Shown in pieces: positions 11,831 through 20,828 of a stretch of DNA of 64,000 nt; positions within the stretch are counted from its first letter, which is position 1; every line of letters starts with the position of its first letter. Source of the stretch: Paulinella micropora (Eukaryota > Cercozoa > Imbricatea > Euglyphida). Made by a program: the position numbers and the translations under genes. Below the pieces are notes generated by a model, which did no database searches, was not told where the DNA came from, and saw nothing but the letters and a program-made list of their open reading frames with translations. Where the stretch lies: the NCBI GenBank assembly GCA_009731375.1, contig BJOX01000073.1:370627-434626 (forward strand), given 5' to 3'.

Positions 11831-12650
11831 GAGATGTCGCAAAGGAATGTAGTCCTTGCAAAGGAACGCAGTTTCACATCAAACAGTAATTTGTGTACTG
11901 TGCATGTGTCCGGGATGGGAATCACGGGTAGACTGTGTTCTGGAAAAAAGAAGAGGAGGAAGGACGTTGAAGAAAAAGGCAATCTAGGAATGGAGAGTGG
12001 GGAGGATAAGGAAGCAGAGAAAGAAATGGAAGCCGTTAGTCCAAATGTTTTGAGCACCGTAAGCTTGCGCAAGCTACAATGATGACATTGTGTAAAGGCC
12101 TAAACCCCCGAAGGGACCTAGCCCGGGCTATGCAACACTGGACGGCTACTATGACGGAATGCAGGATGAGAGATAAGGGGAGGATGAGAGGGAGGGCGGA
12201 TTGGAGTTCTTCAATGTCTTTCCATACGCTTGGTGTTGATGGCAAAATCAGGTGCTTTCTTCTTTCGATTGGTTCTTTCAGGGCACTTCTTGGACGAAAT
12301 GAGAGTATGTCTCGGCGTCAACACTGTGGAATCCGGGTTGACAATGCCGAGTTGTGACTTATAGTCCGGATGGACGTGCACTTTTGGACTCTTCTTTTCG
12401 AGGAGGCTCGAAGGATCTTCGTAAGGGTGGACATGAGCAAAATCTTCTCCAAGGGGTTTGAAGAAAAAGGCAAAATGGAGAGTGGGGTCTTGAGGAGGAC
12501 AAGGAAGAAGAGAAAGAAAAGGAAGCCGTTCAAGCCGTTAGTCCAAGTGTTTTGAGCACCGTAAGCTTGCGCAAGCTACAATGATGACATTGTATGAGGC
12601 CTAAACCCCCGCAGGGACCTAGCCCGGGCTATGCAACACTGGACGGCTAT
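11831..12650 (-). mobile_element. Non-autonomous composite copy of family A LINE 3' region
   Basis: A reverse-complement copy of 59091-59915. It contains the LINE 3'-UTR block twice (11831-12136 and about 12470-12650), separated by about 330 bp found in only these two places. Its 3' end abuts (GATA)n at 11830 and its 5' end abuts (GATA)n at 12651. It has no endonuclease or reverse-transcriptase frame, so I read it as a non-autonomous derivative mobilised by the LINE (inference). Confidence 0.75.
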
Positions 12651-12654
12651 GATG

Positions 12655-12727
<73 letters not shown>

Positions 12728-12790
12728 AGAGCAACGTNNNNNNNNNNATAGATAGATAGATAGATAGCCTCCGATAGATAGATAGATAGA
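12651..12790. repeat. (GATA)n array with N gap
   Basis: GATA repeat interrupted by a 10-N gap at 12738-12747. Confidence 0.9.
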
Positions 12791-13412
12791 ATGGGTACAT
12801 TGCTCGATTCTTCTTTCCTTGTTTTCAAAAGGTTGGACGAATGGGAACAATCGAAACTTTCTTTATTTCCCTTCACTTGAACCTAACAAATCATTTCATT
12901 TTGGACTGAGTGTTTGAACCATGAGAAAACCAAAACAGAAACTGATAAGCAAGGATGTATGAAGGAGGCCCAAGACAAGTTAACCATTTTACTTTTTCTG
13001 ACCCTGCTGCTCACATGTACATCTGTGGCTAGTTGACGCATCGACATGCATATAAGGAAACAAGCCCACAACGAGTGGTATGTTGGTGAAGCGGACCTTG
13101 CTCAGGCTTACGAGATGGACTCCAGGACGGAATCCTAGCATGCGGGGTGGGCCCAGATGGATGTGTCTTACTACTGTTCGGAACTCTTGTCGTGTGAGTT
13201 TGCGAACAAAACCTTTTTGTGGTTATAAATTGTTCAGCACTTTTTAGCATGGAGGGTATCGAGGTCAGAACGTGAGTTCTAATTTTTAGCAGGTCAACAG
13301 GCCGGTCCAAAGCGTCATTTCACAAATACCTAAATGCCCCATATCAGACATAGTGGGCCGTGAGAGAGATTCTTGAGTGGACTTGATTATTTTTATTCCC
13401 GCTATAAAAGAA
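12791..13412. other. Unique interval, possible degraded coding sequence on the minus strand
   Basis: The minus strand has an open stretch at about 13225-12983 reading FVRKLTRQEFRTVV and later LVVGLFPYMHVDAS, ending at a TAA. A second minus frame (13310-13029) is also open. No start, domain or splice signal is clear, and no family is recognised. The rest of the interval shows nothing. Confidence 0.3.
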
Positions 13413-13451
13413 GCGGGAACGATTAATCATTCCCGCGTTAATCGTTCCCGC
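13413..13451. repeat. 14-bp perfect inverted repeat
   Basis: GCGGGAACGATTAA, an 11-nt spacer, then TTAATCGTTCCCGC. GC-rich arms stand in AT-rich DNA just before the AT-satellite compartment. It could be a hairpin or a small foldback element. Confidence 0.6.
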
Positions 13452-13989
13452 GAGAAAATTTAAAAATTACCGAGATAACATTATCACTTTCAGATTTACA
13501 TTTTTTATTTTGCAAAAAATGCTTTTAGTTTCCATTTTTTTGCATTGCACACCACCCGGAGTGCGAATATATATTGATTTTCATCAATATTTTGTTTTTA
13601 AAATGATTTTTCAATATTTAGTATTCATTCAAAATTAATATTTTTTCCCAAAAAAATATATTGATTTTGAAATCAATATTTCAAAAAAAATATTTATTTT
13701 TTTATCAAAAATTTTATGAAACCAATGCAAAAAAAAATATTGATTTTGCTCCAATATAAATCTTTCACCATTATTGTCACTAGTTTTCAAATATTATCAC
13801 ACGAAGTTAAAAAATTTAATTAAAAATACAATACTAATATTGATTTTATGCAATACTAATATTGATTTTAATACTATTTTAGTATTGAAAAACTACAATA
13901 TTTATATTAAAATCAAGCAATGTAAATATTATATCTTTTCAATATAAATATTGAATATTCAGAAACAACTGCATGTGAGAGCCCATCTG

Positions 13990-14053
13990 AAACAATTAGA
14001 AATATAACAAAAATTTCTTCACTGGAAATGCTTGTTATGTTTCCAATCGTTTC
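13990..14053. repeat. Hairpin repeat, copy 1 (copy 2 at 14535-14602)
   Basis: Both copies start GAAACAATTAGAAATATAAC and end with an imperfect inverted match (GTTATGTTTCCAATCGTTTC) around a 20-nt loop. About 110 bp around them is shared, so the locus is duplicated within the AT satellite. Confidence 0.6.
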
Positions 14054-14087
14054 GTAAAATCACAAAAAAAACATTAATATTTGATGT

Positions 14088-14366
14088 AATATTGCTGTTG
14101 ACATTCAAGACAACAAAAATTAGTTTTTCATTTTTGTGTCAGATTTTCATTTTTGTGACAGTTTTTCATTTTTGTGACAAAAATTCAAATTTTCAAATTT
14201 AACTGTAACATTTCGCGAAAATTTACGATATTTTGCGGACGAATATAGCTGTTAATTTGAAAAATTCAAATTTTCACCCAAAATCAAAATTCCAACCAAA
14301 ACTGAAATTCCAACCAAAACAGAAAAATCAATTTTTTTAGTTGTCTTGAATGTCAACAGCAATATT
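14088..14366. mobile_element. MITE-like foldback element
   Basis: About 27 bp perfect terminal inverted repeats (left end AATATTGCTGTTGAC, right end its complement) bound 279 bp of T-rich and A-rich DNA with no coding frame. TA dinucleotides flank both ends if the element is read from ATATTGCTG, which would fit a Tc1/mariner-type target duplication (inference). It lies within the AT satellite. Confidence 0.65.
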
Positions 14367-14933
14367 AGTATTGCTAACAATCAATATTAACATTGAAATT
14401 TATACAATATTATTATAATATTGCAAAAAAGAAATATTAAGAAATATTAATATTGAAATGTATGTAATGTTAATATTGCAAAAAAGCAATATTAATATTG
14501 CAATAATTATGTAACAACTGATGTGAGGGCCCGTCTGAAACAATTAGAAATATAACAAAAATTTCTTCCCTTGAAATGTTTGTTATGTTTCCAATCGTTT
14601 CGGACTGACATGTAAAATCGTAAAAAGAAATATTAATATTGACATTGATACAGTATTAATATTGCAAAAAAACAATATTAATATTGCAATCTATGCAAAA
14701 TTAATATTGCCAAAAAGCAATATTAAGCAATATTAATATTGAAATGTATGTAATATTAATATTGCAACAAGCAATATTAATATTGCAATAATTATAATTA
14801 TATGGCTTATTTGCAATATTTATATTAAAAACAATTTATATTGTAAAACTGCATTATTTATATTGCATAATTTTAATATTATTATATATTTTCAATATGT
14901 ATATTGATTTTATTCACGAAGGGATACGACAGG

Positions 14934-15440
14934 TTCTTCTAATTCTTCTTCTTCTTCATCTTCTTCTTCTTCTTCTTCTTCTTCTTCTTGTTTTTCTTCT
15001 TGTTTTTCTTCTTGTTATTCTTCTTCTTTCTTCTTCTTCTTCTTGTTCTTCTTCTTCTTCTTCTTGTTCTTCTTCTTCTTCTTCTTCTTCTTCTTCTTCT
15101 TCTTCTTCTTCTTTTTCTTCACCTCGTGCGGGTCCTCCTCTTACTTGTTCTTTTTTTTCTTCCTCTTCGTCTGTGTCGTCTAAATCTACAACTTCCAATT
15201 ACGCATGCTGCTGTGGTTGTTGCGGTTGTCCTGGTTGATGTTGCTGATGTTGTTGTTCTTCCTCTTCGTCTGTTTACTCTAAATCTACAACTTGCAACTG
15301 CTGCTGTTGTTGGTGTTGTTGTTGTTGTCCTTGTTGCTGCTGTGGTTGCTGCGGTTGTCGTTGCTGCTGTGGTTGTTGCGGTTGTCCTTGTTGATGTTGC
15401 TGATGTTGTTGTTGTTGTTGCAGCTGTTGCTGCAGGCTGT
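14934..15440 (-). CDS. Low-complexity E-rich and Q-rich C-terminal coding remnant
   Basis: Read on the minus strand from about 15590 the frame gives FAKTNFDIPAAVLLE, RRWFFIQVDQIQYL, then poly-Gln with His/Pro, then VVDLE-stop-TDEEEE, more Gln, a second stop, VVDLDDTDEEEE and poly-Glu. VVDL..TDEEEE occurs twice, so the segment is internally duplicated, each time behind an in-frame TAA. It lies just downstream of the last transposase exon and may be its former C-terminal extension. TTC and TGC repeats underlie the sequence. Broken in any case. Confidence 0.4.
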
Positions 15441-15623
15441 GTGGTAAGTACTGGATCTGATCCACCTGTATGAAAAACCATCGCCGCGCTTGCAACGGTA
15501 CTGGTGCCACCATGCACGCTCTTTCAAGTAGCACAGCGGCAGGAATGTCAAAGTTGGTTTTTGCAAACTTGAGTCACAGATAGATATCAAACGCTCGTTT
15601 TAGTATGGGATTGTCTAAAAAAG

Positions 15624-15802
15624 TTATACTCTTGCCAAGTCAACAGAACTCTGAGACAGCGCTGAATCAAATGATAAACGAACGTAGTATTCCACGCACG
15701 CGGCATACGGTCTCTCATTGCTGACAAAAAAGAAATTGTAAGTAGCATCTTCGAAAATGCTCTTCAAACTTTTCCCATCAAGAGTCAGGAAGCTGGTGCC
15801 AC
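15624..15802 (-). CDS. Transposase locus, 3'-terminal exon
   Basis: The acceptor TAAACTGTTTGCAG ends at 15803. The exon starts in phase 1 (completing a Gly codon from the exon at 16156) and reads GGTSFLTLDGKSLKSIFED through YAACVEYYVRLSFD to a TAA at 15624. The junction restores RGQLFAGGTSFLTL. It is the probable C-terminal end of the Tnp2-like protein, unless the poly-Gln/Glu tail downstream was once included. Confidence 0.6.
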
Positions 15803-16155
15803 CTGCAAACAGTTTAGATATATTACAGAAAAGCAATATAAATACTGAAATCTGTACAATATTTATATTGCTTTTTTAGCAATATAAATATTGAGATTAA
15901 GTGAATATTTATATTTCAAAAAAGCAATATAAGTATTGACATTTAGTCAATATTTATATCGCAAACAAGCAATATTAATATTGCAACATCTTCAATATTT
16001 ACATTTCAGTGAATCAATATAAATATTGAAATTCAATCAATATTTATATTGTACCAAAGCAACATAAATATTGAAGTTTCGTAAAAAGCAACATAAGCAA
16101 CATAAATATGGAGAAAAGCGTGCATAAAAAATTATCAGCAATGAGATGCTTCCAC
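15803..16155 (-). other. Intron flanked by a 16-bp direct repeat, filled with AT satellite
   Basis: 353-nt intron, donor GTGGAAGC, acceptor TTTGCAG. AACTGTTTGCAGGTGG occurs across both the exon-intron and the intron-exon junction, so the intron sits between two copies of a 16-bp sequence. The interior (about 15826-16100) is CAATATAAATATTG-type repeat. Confidence 0.6.
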
Positions 16156-16708
16156 CTGCAAACAGTTGTCCTCGTGCATTTGTGGTACAAGACATCTGCA
16201 CTCCTTTTATGCAGACTTTCCTGCACAGCAGCATCTCTTCCTTCTCAAAATGCGGCTGCGCAGACAGATGCTGCGATTAAGGAATTTTTTCCCAGCAGGA
16301 TGCGACAAATCGTACCGCCTCCGCGCTTTCCTTAGGTTTCAGAAATCTTTTCTTCCTGGGCCAAATCATTTCGTATCCAGTCTGTGCAAAGTTTACATCT
16401 CTCCCTCCGTAGGATCGGGCGATCTCCAGGTCAGCAAAGACTCTCTTTTCTTTGATATCATTGCTAGCTTCTCCCAGAGCCGAAAAGGACGTTACTGCCT
16501 TTTGCTGCCAACGCTTTATGAAAGTCTTCTCTGGCTCGTTGGAGGTGTGCACTTGTCTTTTACTTTCTCCTCCTTCACGCTCTAAATCAAAAGCAGCCAC
16601 GTCAGGCAGTGGGCCCCACTCAGCCATCTGTTTGGTTACTTTGCAGGCAAACTGATGCAGCCAGTACGTATGTTCCGTCTTGGGTATACCATGTGCAATT
16701 TCCACCAC
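16156..16708 (-). CDS. Transposase locus, C-terminal domain exons with a 45-nt intron
   Basis: The acceptor TTATTTTGGTAG precedes 16708. Exon 16708-16316 reads VVEIAHGIPKTEHTYWLHQF, then MAEWGPLPDVAAFDLEREGG and VHTSNEPEKTF. The pattern of WLHQ, then GPL..AFDLE, then a basic stretch matches the conserved C-terminal domain that follows En/Spm Tnp2 transposases. A 45-nt intron (16315-16271; donor GTACGA, branch-like CTTAAT, acceptor TCGCAG) removes an in-frame TAA. The next exon, 16270-16156, reads HLSAQPHFEKEEM through CTTNARGQLFA and ends at a G phase-matched to 15802. If the 45-nt intron is not real, the frame ends at 16277. Confidence 0.6.
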
Positions 16709-17545
16709 CTACCAAAATAACAAATGATATCATTACTGGATCAATATACCAAAAGCAATATACAAAAAGAATGTAAATATTTATGTTTCAAAATGACAAT
16801 ACAAGTATTGAAATATTGTCAATATTTGTATTTCGAAGCAGCAATATTAATATTAACATTTGGGCAAAAAAGCAATATTAATATTGAAATGTATGCAATA
16901 TTAATATTGCAAAAAAACACTGTTAATATTGAAATTATGCAATATTAATATTGCAAAAAAGCAATATTAATATTGAAATCGTGCAATATTAATATTGCAA
17001 AAAGGCAATGTTAATATTGAAATTGATGCAATATTAATATTGCCAAAAAGCAATATTAATATTGAAATTGATGCAATATTGATAGGCCGGTCGATGGAAG
17101 ATCCTCTATGTACGAGAGATTTCTTCCCAATCAACAGAGATCGTACATACATGATCTTCCTATCCCAAATATTTGCTGAGCGCATGCTTTGACGCTCCTC
17201 AGTTGGGAGCATCGACAGATGACGAGCGTCAAAAGATCAAGATATTGCAAAAAAGCAATATTAACATTGGAATTATGCCAATATTAATATTGCAAAAAAG
17301 CAATAGTAACATTGAAATTGATGCAATATCGATAGACCGGTCGATGGAAGATCCTGTATGTACGAGAGATTTCTTCCCAATCAACAGAGATCGTACTTAC
17401 ATGATCTTCCGATCCCAAATATTTGCTGAGCGCATGGGGAGCATCGACAGATGACGGGCGTGAAGAGATCAAGGTGGAGTTCCGCGACTTCACCTTGATC
17501 TTTTCTACGCAACAGAGGGTAAATTACAACGTACAAGGTAGTAAC
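16709..17545 (-). other. 837-nt intron with AT satellite and two copies of a foldback insert
   Basis: Between the exons at 17546 and 16708. About 16740-17085 and 17245-17330 are CAATATTAATATTG units. Two related inserts occupy about 17085-17235 and 17335-17460. Each carries arms GGAAGATC and GATCTTCC with inner TATGTACGA and TCGTACNTA (N is A in copy 1, T in copy 2), so each can fold back. Confidence 0.7.
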
Positions 17546-17695
17546 CTGCTCGGTGAAGAAAAGCCCAATCTTTTCCTTAACGTCGGCCGGAAGTGTGCGC
17601 CTCATGCAGAGACGTGCCACCTGAAATATTATTTTTATAGTCGCAAGTCGTGTTGCCTTGATATCGTCAATGCAGTCGAAAATCCACGGGCAGTA
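17546..17695 (-). CDS. Transposase locus, internal exon
   Basis: A polypyrimidine tract and acceptor (TTTTTTTTTTAAG) precede 17695; a donor (GAGCAG then GTTACT) follows 17546. The frame reads YCPWIFDCIDDIKATRLATI then MRRTLPADVKEKIGLFFTEQ. The LP..V......FF pattern matches the segment just before the conserved C-terminal domain in Tnp2-like proteins. An internal acceptor at 17621 is an alternative start for a shorter 75-nt exon. It joins the exon at 16708 in phase 0. Confidence 0.55.
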
Positions 17696-17814
17696 CTTAA
17701 AAAAAAAAGCTTGCGTCCGCAGATTTAAATGATCCAAAGTTACCATAGGGTGACCCTGTACCCTTCATACCTCGCGGAGCCATTATACTTATAAACCTGT
17801 TGCAAACTTCGTAC

Positions 17815-18249
17815 CTGCAGCCAGCTGGCTGCATCCAAACCCAGCTCTTGATAGTCGATCAGAGCCTGCTCGACCAACTTTGTGTCCCGGTCGTGCTTCT
17901 GCTTGGCTTCCCGCATTGCTGTTTGATATTCCTGGAAGTTTTCTCCTGCTTGCTGCTTCCGTATATGGAAACATGGTAACGGCTTCACCTTGTGTCTTTT
18001 ACTCTTCTGGTTGTTGGTTTCTGCCTGTGTTTGCTTCCAAGTCATTCGGATAAAATGCTGGAACAGGTTCCAATAAGGTGCATTAGGTCCAGGAAGAAAT
18101 CACGTGCTACATCGAAACCAGGGACACCACTTAAAGCGGCAAGGTACTTCACACCTTTGATGTGCTTTGCCTTCTGATCTTCAAGCAGGTTGGCGTTCAT
18201 GGCTTCTCCGCGTCGGCCGTATCGGACGTACCACTCATGGGTTTTGTAC
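17815..18249 (-). CDS. Transposase locus, D-x-MH exon (one frame break)
   Basis: The acceptor (CCATGGTAG) at 18250 is phase-matched to the exon ending at 18732 (restoring a Lys codon). The exon reads YKTHEWYVRYGRRGEAMNAN, HIKGVKYLAALSGVPGFDVA and RDFFLDLMHLI. The FD..RDF..D.MH pattern is characteristic of Tnp2-like transposases. After MHLI the frame must shift by one base to continue WNLFQHFIRMTWKQTQAETN, which fits the usual continuation. The exon then reads through a charged helical segment to SWLQ and a donor (CAG then GTACGA). The frame break is near 18080. Confidence 0.6.
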
Positions 18250-18731
18250 CTACCATGGGCAATATTTATATTGATATTTGGCAATCGTTATATTGATATT
18301 TGGCAATCTTTACATTGATATTTGGCAATATTTATATTGGTATTCTTGCAATATTTATATTGGTATTCTGCAATATTTATATAGATATTTGGCAATATTT
18401 ATATTGATATTTGGCAATATTTACATAGATATTTAGCGTTATTAATATTGGTATTCCGCAATATTTATATTGGTATTTGGCAATATTTATATTGGTACTA
18501 TGCAATATTCATATTGATACTTGGCAATCTTTATATTGATATTTTGCAATATTTACATTTATAGTTGGCAATATTTATATTGGTATTCAGCAATATTTAT
18601 GTTGGTATTAGGCAATATTTGTATTGGTATTAGGCAATATTTATATTGGTATTAGGCAATATTTGTATTGATAATGAGCAATATTCACATTGAAATCTGC
18701 AATAATTATATTGACATTTGGCAATAATTAC
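18250..18731 (-). other. 482-nt intron composed almost wholly of AT satellite
   Basis: About 16 or more units of GCAATATTTATATTGATATTTG type, 21-24 bp each, from donor GTAATTATTGCC to acceptor GCCCATGGTAG. Confidence 0.75.
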
Positions 18732-19458
18732 TTTGGATCATCACGGCAAGGTTCTCCAAACCGTGGGTCAGTACGGAAGGGATGGTTTCGCGGAAGAAAC
18801 ACACGAAAATCTGATGTAATCCAGCGCCCTTTCGTGAGCTCCACAAATCTGAGTTTACAAGAGGGACAACACCACGCACCAGTCCAGGTCGAGCCTACCA
18901 TTTTTTGATCCCTTGTCCATCTCCCATCACACCGAGAAGAATGATACGGCAGAGCTTGGTTTCGGACTGAATGTCTTGTGCCCAAAAGGGAAGGTACAAA
19001 GAGCTGAGCTCGCGGCGCATCGGCCACATGCTGCTTCTCAAGCTGGAAGGTAGCACCGGTCCCCCAATCAGTGAACCTATCATGCGCTCTCTTCTCACTG
19101 ATGGTGAAGCCACGTTGAAGACAGTGTTCAACCAAACCGACCGGGCAATGCCAAATTTTCCGTGATTTAATGGCAGGCCATCGCCTCCTATCACGATTGG
19201 AATGGAGACGAGGTCGGGTATTGAGTCCTGTTCCATCTTTTTGCGAAAGCGAGGCGAGCATTTAATGCAACACATGCTGCCAGGGACGACGTATGTATGA
19301 CCTACCGTCGCATCGTATATGTTCTGTCACGTAACTGCAGACAAGACTTCTCGGAAAACAGTGCGTAATTCGACCGAATACACCTTTTCGGCCCTCAAAG
19401 GATATCCCACTTGACAATTCAAATTTTTACAGGAGTCAAGCTGCAGTCCCTGGAGCAC
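18732..19458 (-). CDS. Transposase locus, catalytic core exon (stop and frame break inside)
   Basis: The acceptor GGGTGATAG precedes 19458. The frame reads VLQGLQLDSCKNLNCQVGYP then VFREVLSAVT, an in-frame TGA, then NIYDATVGHTYVVPGSMCCI. It continues IPIVIGGDGLPLN (first catalytic Asp), VWLNTVFNVASPSVRRERMI and IILLGVMGDGQGIKK (second Asp). In an A6 run the frame slips by one base to MVGSTWTGAWCCPSCKLRF and FLPRNHPFRTDPRFGEPCRD. The IP.....DG, VW....N, LL...GD and C..C...FLP..HPFR series is the Tnp2-type DDE core. The donor is AAA then GTAATT. Two defects suggest decay or assembly error. Confidence 0.65.
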
Positions 19459-19472
19459 CTATCACCCGGATG

Positions 19473-19735
19473 CAAAATATTAATATTGCAAACAAGCAAT
19501 ATTAATATTGAAGTGTATGCAATATAAATATTGCACAAAAGCAATATTAGTATTGACATTTATGCAATACCAATATTGCAAAAAAGCAATATTAATATTG
19601 AAATCTGATGCAGTATTAATATATGCAAGAAGTCAATATAAATATTGCGATTTAGTCAATATTTATATTGCAAAAAAGCAATATAAAGATTGATATTTAG
19701 TCAATATTTATATTGAACGGAGCAATATTTTTATG
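19473..19735. repeat. AT-satellite array
   Basis: CAATATTAATATTG and CAATATAAATATTG units with AAAAAG spacers, in the intron between the first two transposase exons. Confidence 0.8.
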
Positions 19736-19743
19736 TATGGAGA

Positions 19744-20298
19744 CAGTGCGAAACAGGTGACCTCTGATAGGTAGTAAGCTGAGGAAGAGATGGTTGAATG
19801 AGGTTCATCAGCTTATACCACGTGCTGGCTTGGAAATCGGGAAGGACGAACTGACAAAGAAAATTATAAAATACTTCCATCAGCGCGTAGGGTGCACGGT
19901 GAACTGTCATGATCTCCACCAAAGCTACTGCTACATGCGCGATTGTGGCTTGTTGGGAATTTACAGCCCATCCTTGCACAACAGGTCTTTTCAAGATATC
20001 AACGATTGCAGCCCTTTTCCTAGAATTCCAGGGCCTGCCTTCTTCAGAGTCACTGGAAGGCGGGGAACGTGCTTCCTCCTCTGAGTCACTACTCGAAGAA
20101 GGCGATTCAGACGAAGATGAGCTTGAACTCGAAACAGAAGCAGAAGCACAAGAAGAAGAAGAATTTGAAGAGGTTCTGAATAGACTAAGTCTAGCACGCT
20201 TGGGATGTGGACCTCTCCCTTCGTTGCCCTGCCGTCCCTGCCGTTGCCTCGGCTGCAACGCACCAACACAGAAACCAAATCTTTTTATATGCTTGTTC
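19744..20298 (-). CDS. Transposase locus, N-terminal Ser/acidic exon
   Basis: An acceptor (TTTTAATGTTTCCAG) precedes 20298. The frame reads basic residues, then [20 protein letters not shown], an acidic patch with repeated SSDSEE, then RKRAAIVDILKRPVVQGWAV, ALVEIMTVHRAPYALMEVFY and FLCQFVLPDFQASTWYKLMN, ending near LPQLTTYQ. The latter part resembles the helical N-terminal region that precedes Tnp2 cores. The donor is probably CAGAG then GTCACC, but the phase to 19458 could not be confirmed. An upstream first exon was not found. Confidence 0.5.
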
Positions 20299-20439
20299 CT
20301 GGAAACATTAAAACAGATAAAAATATTGATGATGTATGTATGTGTATGTATGTATGTGTGTATGTATGTTGAGAGATGTTGACTCATGTATGTATTAAAA
20401 CAGATGAAAGAAACATTAAAACAGATAAAAATATCAATG

Positions 20440-20543
20440 ATATATTTATATTGCAAAAAAGCAATTTAGATATTAACATTTATGCAATATTTAATTTGCA
20501 AAAGAGCAAATGTTAATATTGCCAAAAAGCATTATTAATATTG
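20440..20543. repeat. AT-satellite units
   Basis: Short block of diverged CAATATT/GCAAA units before the (GAA)n array. Confidence 0.65.
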
Positions 20544-20688
20544 AAGAAGAAGAAGAAAAAGAAGAAGAAGAAGAAGAAGAAGAAGAAGAAGAAGAAGAAG
20601 AAGAAGAAGAAGAAGAAGAAGAAGAAGAAGAAGAAGAAGAAGAAGAAGAAGAAGAAGAAGAAGAAGAAGAAAGAGAGAGAGAGAGAGA
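20544..20688. repeat. (GAA)n array
   Basis: Nearly perfect GAA repeat ending in (GA)n. Confidence 0.95.
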
Positions 20689-20691
20689 GGC

Positions 20692-20748
20692 AAGGTTTTG
20701 GGCACACCTTAGAATAGTAGTCGTTATATAAAGTGTGCCCAAAACCTT
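20692..20748. mobile_element. Small foldback element with 16-bp arms
   Basis: AAGGTTTTGGGCACAC at 20692-20707 and its exact complement GTGTGCCCAAAACCTT at 20733-20748 enclose 25 nt. It is embedded between two (GAA)n/(GA)n arrays. It could be a MITE remnant. Confidence 0.55.
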
Positions 20749-20797
20749 CCAACAACCGGTGCAGCAGAGAAAGAGAGAGAGAGTGATTGTGTGCTTC

Positions 20798-20799
<2 letters not shown>

Positions 20800-20828
<29 letters not shown>

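Larger units (their letters stand above)
13556..14900. repeat. AT-satellite array (CAATATTAATATTG type)
   Basis: First block of the palindromic AT repeat that fills 13.6-30.7 kb: TTGATTTT/CAATATT units, then CAATATTAATATTG units with AAAAA spacers. It includes a foldback element (14088-14366) and two copies of a hairpin (13990-14053 and 14535-14602). Confidence 0.8.
15624..20298 (-). pseudogene. En/Spm (Tnp2)-like DDE transposase gene with introns, apparently disrupted
   Basis: Overall locus for the exons listed separately: 20298-about 19744, 19458-18732, 18249-17815, 17695-17546, 16708-16316, 16270-16156 and 15802-15624. In order they give a Ser/Asp/Glu-rich N-terminus, a zinc-ligand-like and RNase-H-like transposase core, a D-x-MH block, and a C-terminal region resembling the domain (DUF4218 type) that follows Tnp2 cores. 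Splice phases match at 18732/18249 and 16156/15802. Disruptions: an in-frame TGA at about 19320, a one-base frame break in an A6 run near 18905, and another near 18080. These could be assembly errors or decay. Introns of 353-837 nt are filled with the AT satellite. No terminal inverted repeats were located. Confidence 0.65.

Noticed and set aside
12036-12555. Several overlapping ORFs of 60-90 codons on both strands
   Set aside because: They lie in the LINE-derived composite element and are repeated at 59.2-59.7 kb; not independent genes.
14934-15238. Plus-strand poly-Leu/Ser ORF
   Set aside because: Complement of the minus-strand Glu/Gln-rich coding remnant and TTC repeat.
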